A stretch of 64,000 nucleotides of DNA from an uncultured Coriobacteriaceae bacterium. GTDB taxonomy: Bacteria > Actinomycetota > Coriobacteriia > Coriobacteriales > Atopobiaceae. This document shows, piece by piece, positions 37,750 to 47,275 of the stretch; the stretch's first letter is position 1; each line of letters begins with the position of its first letter. The translations under genes were made by a program, and so were the position numbers. Location of the stretch: assembly GCA_948439405.1 (NCBI GenBank), contig CAOJNB010000005.1, forward strand, positions 16,092 to 80,091, given 5' to 3'. The notes under the pieces were generated by a model. That model had not been told where the DNA came from and did no database searches. It saw nothing but the letters and a program-made list of their open reading frames with translations.

Positions 37750-38630
37750 CGAACCTGACGGGATCGGTCGTCGCGCTGATCACGCCCTTCGAGGAGGACG
37801 GATCCGTCGACTACGAGGCGCTCGAGCGCCTCGTCGAGTTCCAGATCGAGGGAGGCACCGACGGCATTCTGGTGCTGGGCACCACCGGCGAGTCCTCGAC
37901 GATGACGGACGCCGAGGACGTCGCGGTCGCGGACTTCGTGGTGCGCCGCGTGGCGGGCCGCGTCCCCGTGATCGGCGGCGCCGGGTCGAACTCCACGGCG
38001 GAGTCCCTGCGCAAGTCCCTCGAGCTCCAGAAGCACGGCGTGGACGGCCTGCTGCTGATCACCCCGTACTACAACAAGAGCAACGAGGAGGGCATCTACC
38101 AGCACTTCGCCCAGGTCATGGACGCCGTGAACCTGCCGTGCGTCCTGTACCAGATCCCGGGTCGCACGGGCTGCTCGATCAGCGAGCGCAACCTGGAGCG
38201 CCTGGCCGCCCACCCCAACGCGTGGGGCGTGAAGGACGCCACCGGCGACATCTCCTGGACCACGATGGCGGCCCGGTACGTCTCCGACGAGTTCCGCCTG
38301 TGGTCGGGCAACGACGACATGGTCGTGCCGCTGCTGTCGCTGGGCGGCTCGGGCGTGATCTCGGTGTGGGCCGACGTCGCCCCGCGCACCGTCCACGACA
38401 TGGTCGCGAGCTACCTCGCCGGCGACGTCGAGGCCGCGTGGCGCATCCAGCTGGACAACCTCGAGCTCATCCACGCGCTGTTCTGCGAGGTCAACCCGAT
38501 CCCGGTCAAGACGGCGCTCGCCAGGATGGGGCTCATCGGCGAGCACTTCCGCATGCCGCTGTGGCCGATGGCCGACCAGAGCCGAGAGCGCCTGTACGCC
38601 GCCATGCGCGGCGCCGGGCTCATCGACTAG
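37740..38630 (+). CDS. dapA: 4-hydroxy-tetrahydrodipicolinate synthase
   Basis: 296 residues; ATG 37740. TIM-barrel of the DapA/NAL family: VVALITPFEEDGSVDYEAL, VLGTTGESSTMTDAEDV (substrate Thr-Thr), LLLITPYYNKSNEEGIYQHF with the catalytic Tyr, VLYQIPGRTGCSI and the Schiff-base Lys in GVKDATGDISW. It condenses pyruvate with aspartate semialdehyde, the entry to the DAP pathway. Overlaps lysA and precedes dapB by 9 bases. Confidence 0.96.
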   Translation: MDMTNLTGSVVALITPFEEDGSVDYEALERLVEFQIEGGTDGILVLGTTGESSTMTDAEDVAVADFVVRRVAGRVPVIGGAGSNSTAESLRKSLELQKHGVDGLLLITPYYNKSNEEGIYQHFAQVMDAVNLPCVLYQIPGRTGCSISERNLERLAAHPNAWGVKDATGDISWTTMAARYVSDEFRLWSGNDDMVVPLLSLGGSGVISVWADVAPRTVHDMVASYLAGDVEAAWRIQLDNLELIHALFCEVNPIPVKTALARMGLIGEHFRMPLWPMADQSRERLYAAMRGAGLID

Positions 38631-38639
38631 GGGGCGGGC

Positions 38640-39368
38640 ATGGCTGCGATCAGGACCCTGGTGGTCGGCGACGGCCGCATGGGCACGCTGGTGCTCGAGG
38701 CGCTCCGGGCCGACGACGCGTTCGAGCCCGTGGGCATGGTCGGCCTCGAGGCGATGGGCGACCTCGTCTCCGGGGCGGCCCCCGCCGCCGACCTGGCGAT
38801 CGACTTCTCCAACAAGGGGATGCTGCCCGCGCTCGCCGCCTACGTGGAGCGCGAGGGCTGCGCGCTGCTCACCGGGACCACCGGGCTCGACGACGCAGAC
38901 ATGGCGACGCTCGGGCGCCTCGCCGCGCGCGTGCCCGTCGTGCACTCCGCCAACTACTCGCTCGGCGTGGCCGTCCTGCGCCGCCTCGCCGCCGAGGCCT
39001 CGCGCCTGCTGGCCGGCTGGGACGTCGAGATCGTCGAGACCCACCACAACCGCAAGGTCGACGCCCCGTCGGGCACCGCGATGGCGCTGCTCGCGGCCGT
39101 CGACCCGGAGGGGGCGCGCCCGGTTCGCCACGGCCGCGAGGGCATGGTCGGCGAGCGCCCCGCCGGCGAGATCGGCATGCACGCCGTCCGCGGCGGCACC
39201 GTGGCCGGCACCCACGAGCTGCACCTGTTCGGCGAGGACGAGGAGGTGTGCCTCACGCATCGCGCGACGAGCCGGCGGATCTTCGTGGCCGGCGCCGTCG
39301 CCTGCGCGCCCCGCCTCGTGGAGGCGGGGCCGGGGCTGCACGCCTTCGACGAGCTGATGCTCTCCTAG
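38640..39368 (+). CDS. dapB: 4-hydroxy-tetrahydrodipicolinate reductase
   Basis: 242 residues. N-terminal NAD(P)H-binding region [19 protein letters not shown] (the usual GxxGxMG is GDGRMG), [20 protein letters not shown], and substrate segment [17 protein letters not shown] with the catalytic His and Lys. Second step of the DAP pathway. About the normal length. The gene lies in the riboswitch-controlled operon between dapA and dapD. Confidence 0.95.
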   Translation: MAAIRTLVVGDGRMGTLVLEALRADDAFEPVGMVGLEAMGDLVSGAAPAADLAIDFSNKGMLPALAAYVEREGCALLTGTTGLDDADMATLGRLAARVPVVHSANYSLGVAVLRRLAAEASRLLAGWDVEIVETHHNRKVDAPSGTAMALLAAVDPEGARPVRHGREGMVGERPAGEIGMHAVRGGTVAGTHELHLFGEDEEVCLTHRATSRRIFVAGAVACAPRLVEAGPGLHAFDELMLS

Positions 39369-39405
39369 CCACGACGTTCGACGAGAGAGGGACGGAGCCA
39401 CGCCC

Positions 39406-40104
39406 ATGGACGCACAGCAGATCATCGACTTCATCGCCAACGCCCCCAAGCGCACGGCCGTGCGCGCCTTCGTGAGGGAGGCGCCCGGCGCCCGCATCGA
39501 CTACGGGGAGGCGCGGGTGTTCGGCGCGCCCGACAAGGTCGTCTTCGCGGACTGGGCCGAGCTCGCTCCGGTGCTCGAGGCCCACGCCGACGAGATCGAG
39601 GACGTCGTCGTGGAGTGCGACAGCCGCAACTCCGCGGTGCCGCTGCTCGACCTCAAGGGGGTGAACGCCCGCATCGAGCCGGGCGCGATCATCCGCGACC
39701 AGGTCGAGATCGGCGACAACGCGGTGGTGATGATGGGGGCCATCATCAACATCGGGGCCGTCGTGGGCGAGGGCACGATGATCGACATGGGCGCCGTGCT
39801 GGGCGGCCGGGCGATCGTGGGCAGGCGCTGCCACGTGGGCGCGGGCACCGTGCTCGCCGGCGTGGTCGAGCCCGCCAGCGCGACGCCGGTCGTGGTCGAG
39901 GACGACGTGATGATCGGCGCCAACTGTGTGGTGCTCGAGGGCTGCCGCGTGGGCGCGGGCTCCGTCGTCGCCGCGGGCGCCGTCGTCGTCGAGGACGTGC
40001 CCGCCGGCGTCGTGGTCGCGGGCTGCCCGGCGCGCGTCGTCAAGGAGGTCGACGAGGGCACCGAGTCGAAGACGGGGCTCGTCGAGGCCCTCCGCTCGCT
40101 GTAG
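39406..40104 (+). CDS. dapD: Tetrahydrodipicolinate N-acetyl/succinyltransferase
   Basis: 232 residues. N-terminal helical domain ([19 protein letters not shown]) followed by a left-handed beta-helix of hexapeptide repeats from about 85 ([37 protein letters not shown]) to 210 ([20 protein letters not shown]). The pattern, including the absence of a C-terminal extension, favours the DapH/acetyl type. It acylates tetrahydrodipicolinate in the DAP pathway. Matching gene name varies (dapD or dapH). Last gene of the lysine operon; a 51-base gap with a possible GCTAAAGT -10 (40108-40115) precedes the next gene. Confidence 0.92.
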   Translation: MDAQQIIDFIANAPKRTAVRAFVREAPGARIDYGEARVFGAPDKVVFADWAELAPVLEAHADEIEDVVVECDSRNSAVPLLDLKGVNARIEPGAIIRDQVEIGDNAVVMMGAIINIGAVVGEGTMIDMGAVLGGRAIVGRRCHVGAGTVLAGVVEPASATPVVVEDDVMIGANCVVLEGCRVGAGSVVAAGAVVVEDVPAGVVVAGCPARVVKEVDEGTESKTGLVEALRSL

Positions 40105-40156
40105 TGCGCTAAAGTATTCGGGACCACGACCGGACACGCGAGGCGCGGAGGTGCCC

Positions 40157-40453
40157 ATGGGCAGGGACGACGGGGCCAGGGAGCTCGGCCTCAGGAGGCT
40201 GTGCGAGGCGTTCTGCTGCCTCGAGACCCCCGAGGAGGTCCTCGCGTTCCTGCGCGACGTGTGCTCCGCCAAGGAGGTCGACGAGCTGACGCAGCGCCTC
40301 GAGGTCGCCACGATGCTCGCCGCCGGCGCGCCCTACGTGGAGGTCTCGCGGGAGACGGGCGCCTCCTCGACGACGGTGAGCCGCGTCTCCAAGTGCCTGA
40401 ACGGCGACGAGGGCGGGTACCGCACCGTCCTCGGCCGCCTCGGCGGCGAGTAG
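40157..40453 (+). CDS. TrpR-like protein, YerC/YecD family
   Basis: 98 residues; ATG 40157 has GGAGGTG upstream. LCEAFCCLETPEEVLAFLRD, CSAKEVDELTQRLEVATML and YVEVSRETGASSTTVSRVSK form the TrpR/YerC helix-turn-helix pattern. Members of this Gram-positive group regulate their own or nearby genes, with unknown effector. It lies after dapD with its own -10-like GCTAAAGT at 40108, so it may be a separate unit. Confidence 0.9.
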   Translation: MGRDDGARELGLRRLCEAFCCLETPEEVLAFLRDVCSAKEVDELTQRLEVATMLAAGAPYVEVSRETGASSTTVSRVSKCLNGDEGGYRTVLGRLGGE

Positions 40454-40552
40454 CGGGCGGGGCGCCTCCCGAGGGGCGGTTCGCGTCCGGGCCGGGCGCT
40501 ACCATGTGTTCGTCAGGCGGCCCGACGCCGCGCCACGAGACCCTGGAGCGCC

Positions 40553-43500
40553 ATGGCACTCACCGTCATAGCCACGTCAGACCTCTCCCCGCTGCCCGCC
40601 GCGGCCGAGCGCGCCCTGCGCGCGGCCCTCGGGGCCCGCGGCAGGGCCGAGCTGCTCGTCCCCACCTTCGCGCAAGGGCTCGACGCCCAGAGGGAGATGG
40701 CCTCGCGCGAGGGGCTGTCCGTCGGCGTCGGCGTCACCACCCCCGCGTCCTGGGCCCAGGAGCGCTGGGAGGTGTGGGGCGACGGCAGGCGCCCGGTCGC
40801 CCCGGCGCAGCGCCTCGCGTTCGCCTCTCTCGTGCTCTCCTCCTGCGACGAGGGCGAGCGCGCGGGCGTCCCCGCCACGCCCGGCACGGCGGACGCGCTC
40901 GCCTCGCTCGTGCGCGACGCGCTGCCCTGGCTGTCGGACGACCCGGGCGCGACGGCGCGCCCCCTCGCGCCCGCCGAGCGCGCCTTCGTGGGGCTCGCCG
41001 GCCGCTACGCGGAGGAGCTCGCCGCGCGCGGGCTCGTGGAGCCCTGCGAGTGCATGGCGCTGCTGCCCGGGGCGCTCGCCGCGGGCGGCGCCCGGGACGT
41101 GCCGCTGGTCGTCTGCGGAGCGGACTCCATGCCCTTCGCGCAGCGCGCGATGCTCGTGGGGCTCGCGGCCGGCGCGGAGGTGACCGTGGTCGTCCCGCGG
41201 GCCGCCGGCGTCGCGGGCGACATGGCCCGCCTGCTCGCGGACGGGCTCGCGGCCATGGCCGCCGGGCGGGGCGTGCCCTGCGAGCTCTCCGAGGACGTCG
41301 CCGCCTCGCCGGGGCCCGCGGACGGGGGCGAGCTGGGGCGGCTGCGCGCCGCGCTCTACGCCTCCGAGCCCTCCGCGCCCGTGGAGGCCGAGGGCGCCGT
41401 CCGGCTGCTGGAGGCCGCGGGCCCGCTCGCCGAGGCCGAGCTCGTGGCCCGCGAGGTCCGCGCGCTGCCGGCCGAGTGCCGCGAGGTGGCCGTCGTCGTC
41501 GCGGACGCGGACGGCGCCTTCCGCGAGCTCGCCCCGAAGCTGGCCGCGCGCGGCGCGCGGGTGGAGTCCTCTCGCCGCCGCCCGGTCGCGTCGCTCGAGC
41601 CCGCGCGCGCCTTCATGGGCCTCGCCGAGACGGTCGCCCGCCTCGTCGAGACGCCGTGGCCGGAGCAGGGGGAGGGGCGCCCGCGCCTGGGCGACATGTC
41701 CTGGTGGCCCACGCGGGGGCTGACCGACTTCCTGCTCTCCGAGCTCTCCTCCGTCCCGCTGGAGCGCGCCTGGGAGCTCGACGCCGCGATCCGCGGCAAC
41801 CGCGTGCTCTCGCCGGGCGGGCTGCTCGACGTCCTGCGCCGCGAGGGCCGCACCTCGCGCCCCTGCGCGCTCGCCGTCTCCCGCCTGCTCGCCGGGGACG
41901 TGGCGGGCGCCGCCCGCAAGCTCGCGCGGGGCGCCGAGGGGGACGGGCTCTCCGCGGACGCCCGGGCGGCGCTCTCGGGCATTGCCGACGCCGCCGCGAC
42001 CCTGCGCGGCCTCGGCGTGCGCTGCGAGCTCGACCCGAAGGCGGGCGAGGCCTCCCGCGTGGCGTCCCTCTCGGAGCTGCTGGGGCTCGTTCTCCAGCTC
42101 GTGGACCACCAGCGGCTGCGCGAGCGCCTGGCCCTGGGCGAGGAGGGCGCCGCGCGCCGCGTCCGCGTCCTCTCGCGAGCCGAGGCCGCCGAGCTCGCGC
42201 CCGGCTCCGTCGACGCCCTCGTCTGCTGCGGGCTCACCGAGGGCGAGTCGCCGCTCCGTCCGGAGGAGGGGGCGGTCGTGCGCCTCGAGGAGGCCTTCGG
42301 CCTGGGGGACGGCACGGTGCCGCTCGACCGCGAGCGCTCCCGCTTCGCGCGCATCGCGGCGGCGCCCCGCCACGCGCTCCTGCTCGAGCGCCGGCTCAGG
42401 AACGCCGACGCGAAGGAGGCGTACCCCGCGGCGGCCCTCACCGAGCTGCTCGCCTGCTACGACGCGGCTCCCGGCGAGCCTCCCGCGGGCATGCCGGTCG
42501 TGCGCCGCGGCGAGGCCGAGGCGCAGGAGAACTCCTCGGCCGCGGGTCGCGCGCAGCGGCTGCTCGCCGAGGACGCGCTCGCCGCCACCGGGGAGGTGTC
42601 GGAGCGCTCGCGGCCGATGATCGTCGTCCCCGCGGACGGCACCTCGCTGCCCGAGGACGGGATCCCGCCGCTCTCCGCCTCCCAGATCGAGAACTACCTG
42701 GAGTGCCCGTGCAGGTGGTTCGCCCAGCGCCGCCTCGGGCTCTCCGGGGTGGACGCCGGCTTCTCGCCGGCCAGCATGGGCGTCTTCGCCCACCGGGTCC
42801 TCGAGCGCACCTATCTCGCGCTGCTCGAGGAGGCGATGCGGGAGGCCGGCCTCGTGGAGGGCGAGTTCTCGCAGGACGCCTCCGACGTGGCCTACGTCCC
42901 GGGGGCGGCCGTCGGCGAGGGGAACCTCGAGCGCGCCCGCGAGCTGCTCGGCGGCTTCTTCGACGAGAACCTCGACGAGCAGCTGCGTCGCGCCACGCGC
43001 CGCTCCAGCCAGGCCTTCGTGCCGCACGACCCCTACGAGGAGTGGCAGCTCGGCAGGCTCCGCGACGACCTGCTGGGGGTGCTGGACTTCGACGCGGCGC
43101 GCCTGGAGGGCTTCGCCCCGCGCTACTTCGAGCAGCGCTTCGGGGCGGGCAAGCGCGGGTGGGGCTCCGTCCGCTACGCCGGCGTCGAGGTCGTCGGCAC
43201 GATCGACCGCATCGACGTCGACGCCGAGGGCAACGCCGTCGTGATTGACTACAAGCACAAGTCCCCGGGCTCGCTGGCCAGGGAGTACGACGCCTTCGCG
43301 GACGGCAGGCCCCGCGAGGTCTCCGAGCTCCGCCTGCCGCGCCGCGTCCAGTCGCTGCTCTACGCGCAGGTCGTGCGCCGCCTGCACCCCGAGCTCAACG
43401 TCGTGGGGGCCGTCTACCTCGCCACCCAGGGCGACAGCAAGGGCAGGCACGCGATCGCCGGCGTCGCGGAGCGCGGCTTCGGCTCCCGAGTGTTCGGGCC

Positions 43501-43699
43501 CGACGCGACGCCGCGGCGGCTCGAGGCCTTCGAGCTCGGCGTCGGGGAGATGGGCCTCGGCGAGATGCTCGACGCCTGCGAGGGAATGATCGGGGAGTCC
43601 GTCGCCCGCCTGCGCGACGGCGACGTCACGGCGAGCCCGGTCGACGAGCGGGCCTGCACGTGGTGCCCGGTGCTCGGCTGCGAGAGGAGGCTGTCCTAG
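40553..43699 (+). CDS. addB: AddB-like helicase-nuclease subunit
   Basis: 1048 residues. The N-terminal ~640 residues are a divergent UvrD-like domain (FAQGLDAQREMASREGLSVG near 35; CGADSMPFAQRAMLVGLA near 185) with no clear P-loop. The C-terminal part from ~700 is a PD-(D/E)XK nuclease: ASQIENYLECPCRWFAQRRL, GVFAHRVLERTY, GTIDRIDVDAEGNAVVIDYK. The C-terminal CTWCPVLGC plus the Cys in LECPC fit the four-Cys Fe-S cluster of AddB. It processes double-strand breaks with AddA, whose gene begins 2 bases after this stop. Shorter than Bacillus AddB. Starts 100 bases after the TrpR-like gene. Confidence 0.85.
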   Translation: MALTVIATSDLSPLPAAAERALRAALGARGRAELLVPTFAQGLDAQREMASREGLSVGVGVTTPASWAQERWEVWGDGRRPVAPAQRLAFASLVLSSCDEGERAGVPATPGTADALASLVRDALPWLSDDPGATARPLAPAERAFVGLAGRYAEELAARGLVEPCECMALLPGALAAGGARDVPLVVCGADSMPFAQRAMLVGLAAGAEVTVVVPRAAGVAGDMARLLADGLAAMAAGRGVPCELSEDVAASPGPADGGELGRLRAALYASEPSAPVEAEGAVRLLEAAGPLAEAELVAREVRALPAECREVAVVVADADGAFRELAPKLAARGARVESSRRRPVASLEPARAFMGLAETVARLVETPWPEQGEGRPRLGDMSWWPTRGLTDFLLSELSSVPLERAWELDAAIRGNRVLSPGGLLDVLRREGRTSRPCALAVSRLLAGDVAGAARKLARGAEGDGLSADARAALSGIADAAATLRGLGVRCELDPKAGEASRVASLSELLGLVLQLVDHQRLRERLALGEEGAARRVRVLSRAEAAELAPGSVDALVCCGLTEGESPLRPEEGAVVRLEEAFGLGDGTVPLDRERSRFARIAAAPRHALLLERRLRNADAKEAYPAAALTELLACYDAAPGEPPAGMPVVRRGEAEAQENSSAAGRAQRLLAEDALAATGEVSERSRPMIVVPADGTSLPEDGIPPLSASQIENYLECPCRWFAQRRLGLSGVDAGFSPASMGVFAHRVLERTYLALLEEAMREAGLVEGEFSQDASDVAYVPGAAVGEGNLERARELLGGFFDENLDEQLRRATRRSSQAFVPHDPYEEWQLGRLRDDLLGVLDFDAARLEGFAPRYFEQRFGAGKRGWGSVRYAGVEVVGTIDRIDVDAEGNAVVIDYKHKSPGSLAREYDAFADGRPREVSELRLPRRVQSLLYAQVVRRLHPELNVVGAVYLATQGDSKGRHAIAGVAERGFGSRVFGPDATPRRLEAFELGVGEMGLGEMLDACEGMIGESVARLRDGDVTASPVDERACTWCPVLGCERRLS

Positions 43700-43700
43700 C

Positions 43701-46700
43701 ATGGCCATGAGTCCCACGCCGGAACAGCAGCGCGTGATCGACACGCTCGACGCCCCGCTCTTCGTCTCCGCGGGGGCGGGCGCCGGCAAGTCCTCGACGC
43801 TGGCGAGCCGCGTCGTCCACGCCTTCGAGCCGGGCTCGGGCGAGGGAAGGAGGCCCTTCCTCGACGACATCGACCAGCTGCTCATCATCACCTTCACCGA
43901 CGCCGCCGCCGCCGAGATCCGCGACAAGGTGCGCCAGCGCCTGCGCGAGGCCGGCCGCGCGGACCTCGCCGTGCGGGTGGACGAGGCCTGGATCTCCACG
44001 ATCCACGGGATGTGCTCGCGCATCCTGCGCCGCCACGCCCTCGAGATGGGGATCGACCCGGGCTTCTCCATGATTCGCGACACCGACGGCGACGAGATGC
44101 TCGAGGACGCGGTCAACGAGGTGCACGACGCGATCGACAGGCGGGGCCTGTTCCCGGAGCTGACCGGCGCGATTCCCCTGCGCTCCAAGAATGCCAGGGA
44201 CGCCTACGACGTCATGGACATGGCGCGCACGCTGCGCACCAAGGCGGCCAACGCCTCGCGGGGCTTCGACTCCGTGAGCTTCCCGGGAACCGTGCCCGAG
44301 ATCGGGTCGCGGGTGCGCCGCCTGCGCGAGCTTTGGGCGGCGTGGGCGGAGATGCTCGCGGACGACCCGGGTGCCGCCAAGCCCAGGGGCGTCTCCGCTC
44401 TCGCGGCCAGCGAAGAGGCGCTCGCCTCGCTTGACGCGCTGCTCATGGGTCCCGGCACGGGCGACGTCGAGGCGGTCGCCGCCTGCGTCGATGCACTCCC
44501 GAAGCCCGCCGCGGGCGTCGGCAAGGCCTACGTGCGGGAGGCGGCGAAGGAGGTCCAGACCGCGCTGGCCGACCTCAGGCTCTCCGCCCTCATGGCGCGG
44601 GCGGCCCCGCTCTGCGACCAGCTGCTCGACGTCGCCCGCATGATCGACGACGCGTACGACCGCCGCAAGCGGGCAGCGGGCGTGCTCGACAACGACGACC
44701 TCGTGAGGCTCGGCCTCGAGGCGGTGCGCGAGCATCCCGACATCGCCGCGCTCTACTGCGACAAGTTCCGCCTCGTGATGGTCGACGAGTTCCAGGACAC
44801 CAACTCGCAGCAGGTCGAGCTCATCGAGCTGCTCTCAGGCGAGGGGGCGTGCCACCTCGCCACGGTCGGCGACGCCCAGCAGTCCATCTACCGCTTCCGC
44901 GCGGCCGACGTCGACGTGTTCCGCGACCGCGAGGCCTCGGGGGCTGCCCAGGCCGTGCGCCTCGACATGAACTTCCGCAGCCACGTCGACGTCCTCGCCT
45001 TCGTCGCGGCGGCGCTCGGGCACGGCGCGCTCGAGGACTTCATGCCCCTCGTGCCCTGCCCGACCCGCAAGGACGCCTACCGGGCCCGCGCGCTCCCGCG
45101 CGCCCAGGTGGTGATGGTGTCGGCCCAGAAGGTGGGGCACTCCGCCCCGCCCGCCGACGCGCGCTGCGCGCTGCTCGCGGCCGCGATCGCCGACAGGCTC
45201 GCCGCCTACCGCGACGCCGGCGAGAGCCCGGACGACATGGTGCTGCTGCTGGGCCGCATGGCGAACCTGGACACCTACCTCTCCGCGCTGCGCGCCGCCG
45301 GCCTCGAGTGCGTCGTCTCGGGCGGCTCCACCTTCTCCGGCCTCAGGGAGGTCGGCGTCGTCGCGTCGATGTTGGACTTCCTCGCCGACCCCCACGACAC
45401 CGAGCGGGGCCTGTTCCCCGTGCTCGTCGGGGGCCCCTTCGAGCTGGACGCCGACGACCTCGTCGCGCTCGCGACCAAGGTGCAGGACAACGGCGTCGAC
45501 CTCGCCCGCCGCGGGATCGACGCGGGGCTGCTCTCCTTCGAGCTGCCCGAGGGCGTCGTCGCGTCCGAGCGGCTCCTCCTCGCCCGCGAGGTGCTCGTGC
45601 GCGCCGCGGAGCGCATGCGGACCTGGCGGCTCGGCGACGTATTGGAGGGCATCGTGCGCGAGTCCGGCTGGATGGCCCGGCTCGAGGCGCGCGGCGCCGA
45701 GGGCAGGGCCGTCCTCGCCAACGTCCTCGCCGCCGTCCGCTTCGCCGACGAGCTCGCGACGGAGGCGGGCCTCGGCGTGGCGCGCGCGGCCGCGGAGTTC
45801 CGGCACTGGCTCGACGTCGCCAAGCAGGGGCCGGCCTCGCTCGCGGGGTCGTCGGCCGGCGCCGTGCGCGTGATGACGGTGCACGCCTCGAAGGGGCTCG
45901 AGTTCCCCGTCGTCGCGGTGGCGGAGTGCTGGTCGAAGCACAGGACCGAGCTCAAGGGTCTGGCGGCCGACGTCCGCGGCGGCGCCGTGCGCGCGGCCCT
46001 GCTGCCCGAGGGCGTCGAGAAGGCCATGCTCGAGGGCGACGTGCCCGAGGAGCGCTCCTGCGTGACGCGGGCCGACTGGGCCCGCAGGCTGTGGGCCGTC
46101 GACGCCGCCGGGGAGGCCGCCGAGGCGGCGCGCCTGCTCTACGTGGCGCTCACGCGCGCCCGCGAGGCGGTCGTGCTGGGCGCCGAGTTCGACAAGAAGA
46201 CCGACGCCGTGGAGGGGGGCGGCTCCCTGCTGCAGTCCGTGCTCTCCTCGCTCTACGGCGACGAGCTGCCCGAGGTGGGGGAGAGCGCGCTCTCGGTCCC
46301 CTATGGGCACCCCGGCCGCGAGGGGGACCCGTCCTCGCACGAGGTCGCCACGCTGCGCTGCGAGATGAGGTTCGGCGAGGAGCGCCGGGGCTTCGTCGTC
46401 GACGCGGGCGGCGCGCTTCCCGCGCTCGAGGGCGCCTACGCGCGCGCCTCGGAGCTGCTCGCCCCCGCGGAGCCGCCCGCGCGCACCTTCGGGCGCTACG
46501 ACCAGGCGGTCGACGACGGCCTCGCCCAGGCGGCGCTGGCCGCCCGCCCGTGGCGCGCCCGCTCCGGCACCTTCAGCTTCTCCTCGGTGGCCGCGGAGTC
46601 GTCCGACGCCGCGCCGGAGGGCGTCCCCGTCCCCGACGCTGCGGAGGCCGACCTCGAGCCCGAGCCCGAGCTTGACGACCGCGACCGCGCGACCTCGCTG

Positions 46701-47210
46701 GGCTCGGCCTTCCACCAGGTCGCCCAGGCGATGGTGGAGAGCGGCGGGGAGGTGCCCGCCGCGCGCGTCGACGCCGTCGCCTCGGCCTGGGGCCTCGGCC
46801 CGCGCTCTCGGCGCCGCCTCGACGAGGCGGTCGCGCGCTGGGCCGGCTCGGAGATCCGCCGCGAGGCTCTGGCCTGGCCGCGCGTCGACGCGGAGGTCCC
46901 CTTCTTCTGCCGGGTCGAGGACAGCCCCCACGGCGACCACGTCGAGGGCTTCATCGACCTGCTCGCCCGCGACGGGGAGGGCAGGGAGGCGCTCGTCGTC
47001 GACTACAAGACGGGCAACCTCGACGGCAACCTCGCCGAGCTCGAGGCCCACCACCTGCGCCAGGCCTCCTTCTACGCCTGGGTGCTCATGGGCCAGGGCT
47101 TCGAGCGGGTGAGCTGCGCGTTCGTCTGCGTCGAGCGCGACGACGGGGAGGGGCGTCCTACCGTCGTGCGCTACGAGTTCTCCGCCGAGGCGCCCCCGAC
47201 GCTCGACTAG
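43701..47210 (+). CDS. addA: AddA-like helicase-nuclease subunit
   Basis: 1169 residues. UvrD superfamily I helicase: Walker A SAGAGAGKSSTLASRVVHAF (~25-44), motif Ia ITFTDAAAAEIRDKVRQRL, Walker B VMVDEFQDTNSQQVELIELL (~355), motif III ATVGDAQQSIYRFRAADVDV, motif V MTVHASKGLEFPVVAVAECW, and YVALTRAREAVVLGAEF. The C-terminal PD-(D/E)XK nuclease has EGFIDLLARDGEGREALVVD followed by YKTGN. Together with AddB it loads RecA after break resection. Directly downstream of addB; dnaE follows after 65 bases. Confidence 0.92.
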   Translation: MAMSPTPEQQRVIDTLDAPLFVSAGAGAGKSSTLASRVVHAFEPGSGEGRRPFLDDIDQLLIITFTDAAAAEIRDKVRQRLREAGRADLAVRVDEAWISTIHGMCSRILRRHALEMGIDPGFSMIRDTDGDEMLEDAVNEVHDAIDRRGLFPELTGAIPLRSKNARDAYDVMDMARTLRTKAANASRGFDSVSFPGTVPEIGSRVRRLRELWAAWAEMLADDPGAAKPRGVSALAASEEALASLDALLMGPGTGDVEAVAACVDALPKPAAGVGKAYVREAAKEVQTALADLRLSALMARAAPLCDQLLDVARMIDDAYDRRKRAAGVLDNDDLVRLGLEAVREHPDIAALYCDKFRLVMVDEFQDTNSQQVELIELLSGEGACHLATVGDAQQSIYRFRAADVDVFRDREASGAAQAVRLDMNFRSHVDVLAFVAAALGHGALEDFMPLVPCPTRKDAYRARALPRAQVVMVSAQKVGHSAPPADARCALLAAAIADRLAAYRDAGESPDDMVLLLGRMANLDTYLSALRAAGLECVVSGGSTFSGLREVGVVASMLDFLADPHDTERGLFPVLVGGPFELDADDLVALATKVQDNGVDLARRGIDAGLLSFELPEGVVASERLLLAREVLVRAAERMRTWRLGDVLEGIVRESGWMARLEARGAEGRAVLANVLAAVRFADELATEAGLGVARAAAEFRHWLDVAKQGPASLAGSSAGAVRVMTVHASKGLEFPVVAVAECWSKHRTELKGLAADVRGGAVRAALLPEGVEKAMLEGDVPEERSCVTRADWARRLWAVDAAGEAAEAARLLYVALTRAREAVVLGAEFDKKTDAVEGGGSLLQSVLSSLYGDELPEVGESALSVPYGHPGREGDPSSHEVATLRCEMRFGEERRGFVVDAGGALPALEGAYARASELLAPAEPPARTFGRYDQAVDDGLAQAALAARPWRARSGTFSFSSVAAESSDAAPEGVPVPDAAEADLEPEPELDDRDRATSLGSAFHQVAQAMVESGGEVPAARVDAVASAWGLGPRSRRRLDEAVARWAGSEIRREALAWPRVDAEVPFFCRVEDSPHGDHVEGFIDLLARDGEGREALVVDYKTGNLDGNLAELEAHHLRQASFYAWVLMGQGFERVSCAFVCVERDDGEGRPTVVRYEFSAEAPPTLD

Positions 47211-47275
47211 GTTGGTATCCTGATTCGACGCGGGCTCGACGCCCGCCTGACGGCCGCACGGGAGGGGCTCGCCAC

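Noticed and set aside
40454..40552. Terminator or regulatory RNA before addB
   Set aside because: Only a 6-bp imperfect stem is seen; the GC-rich gap does not show a clear structure.
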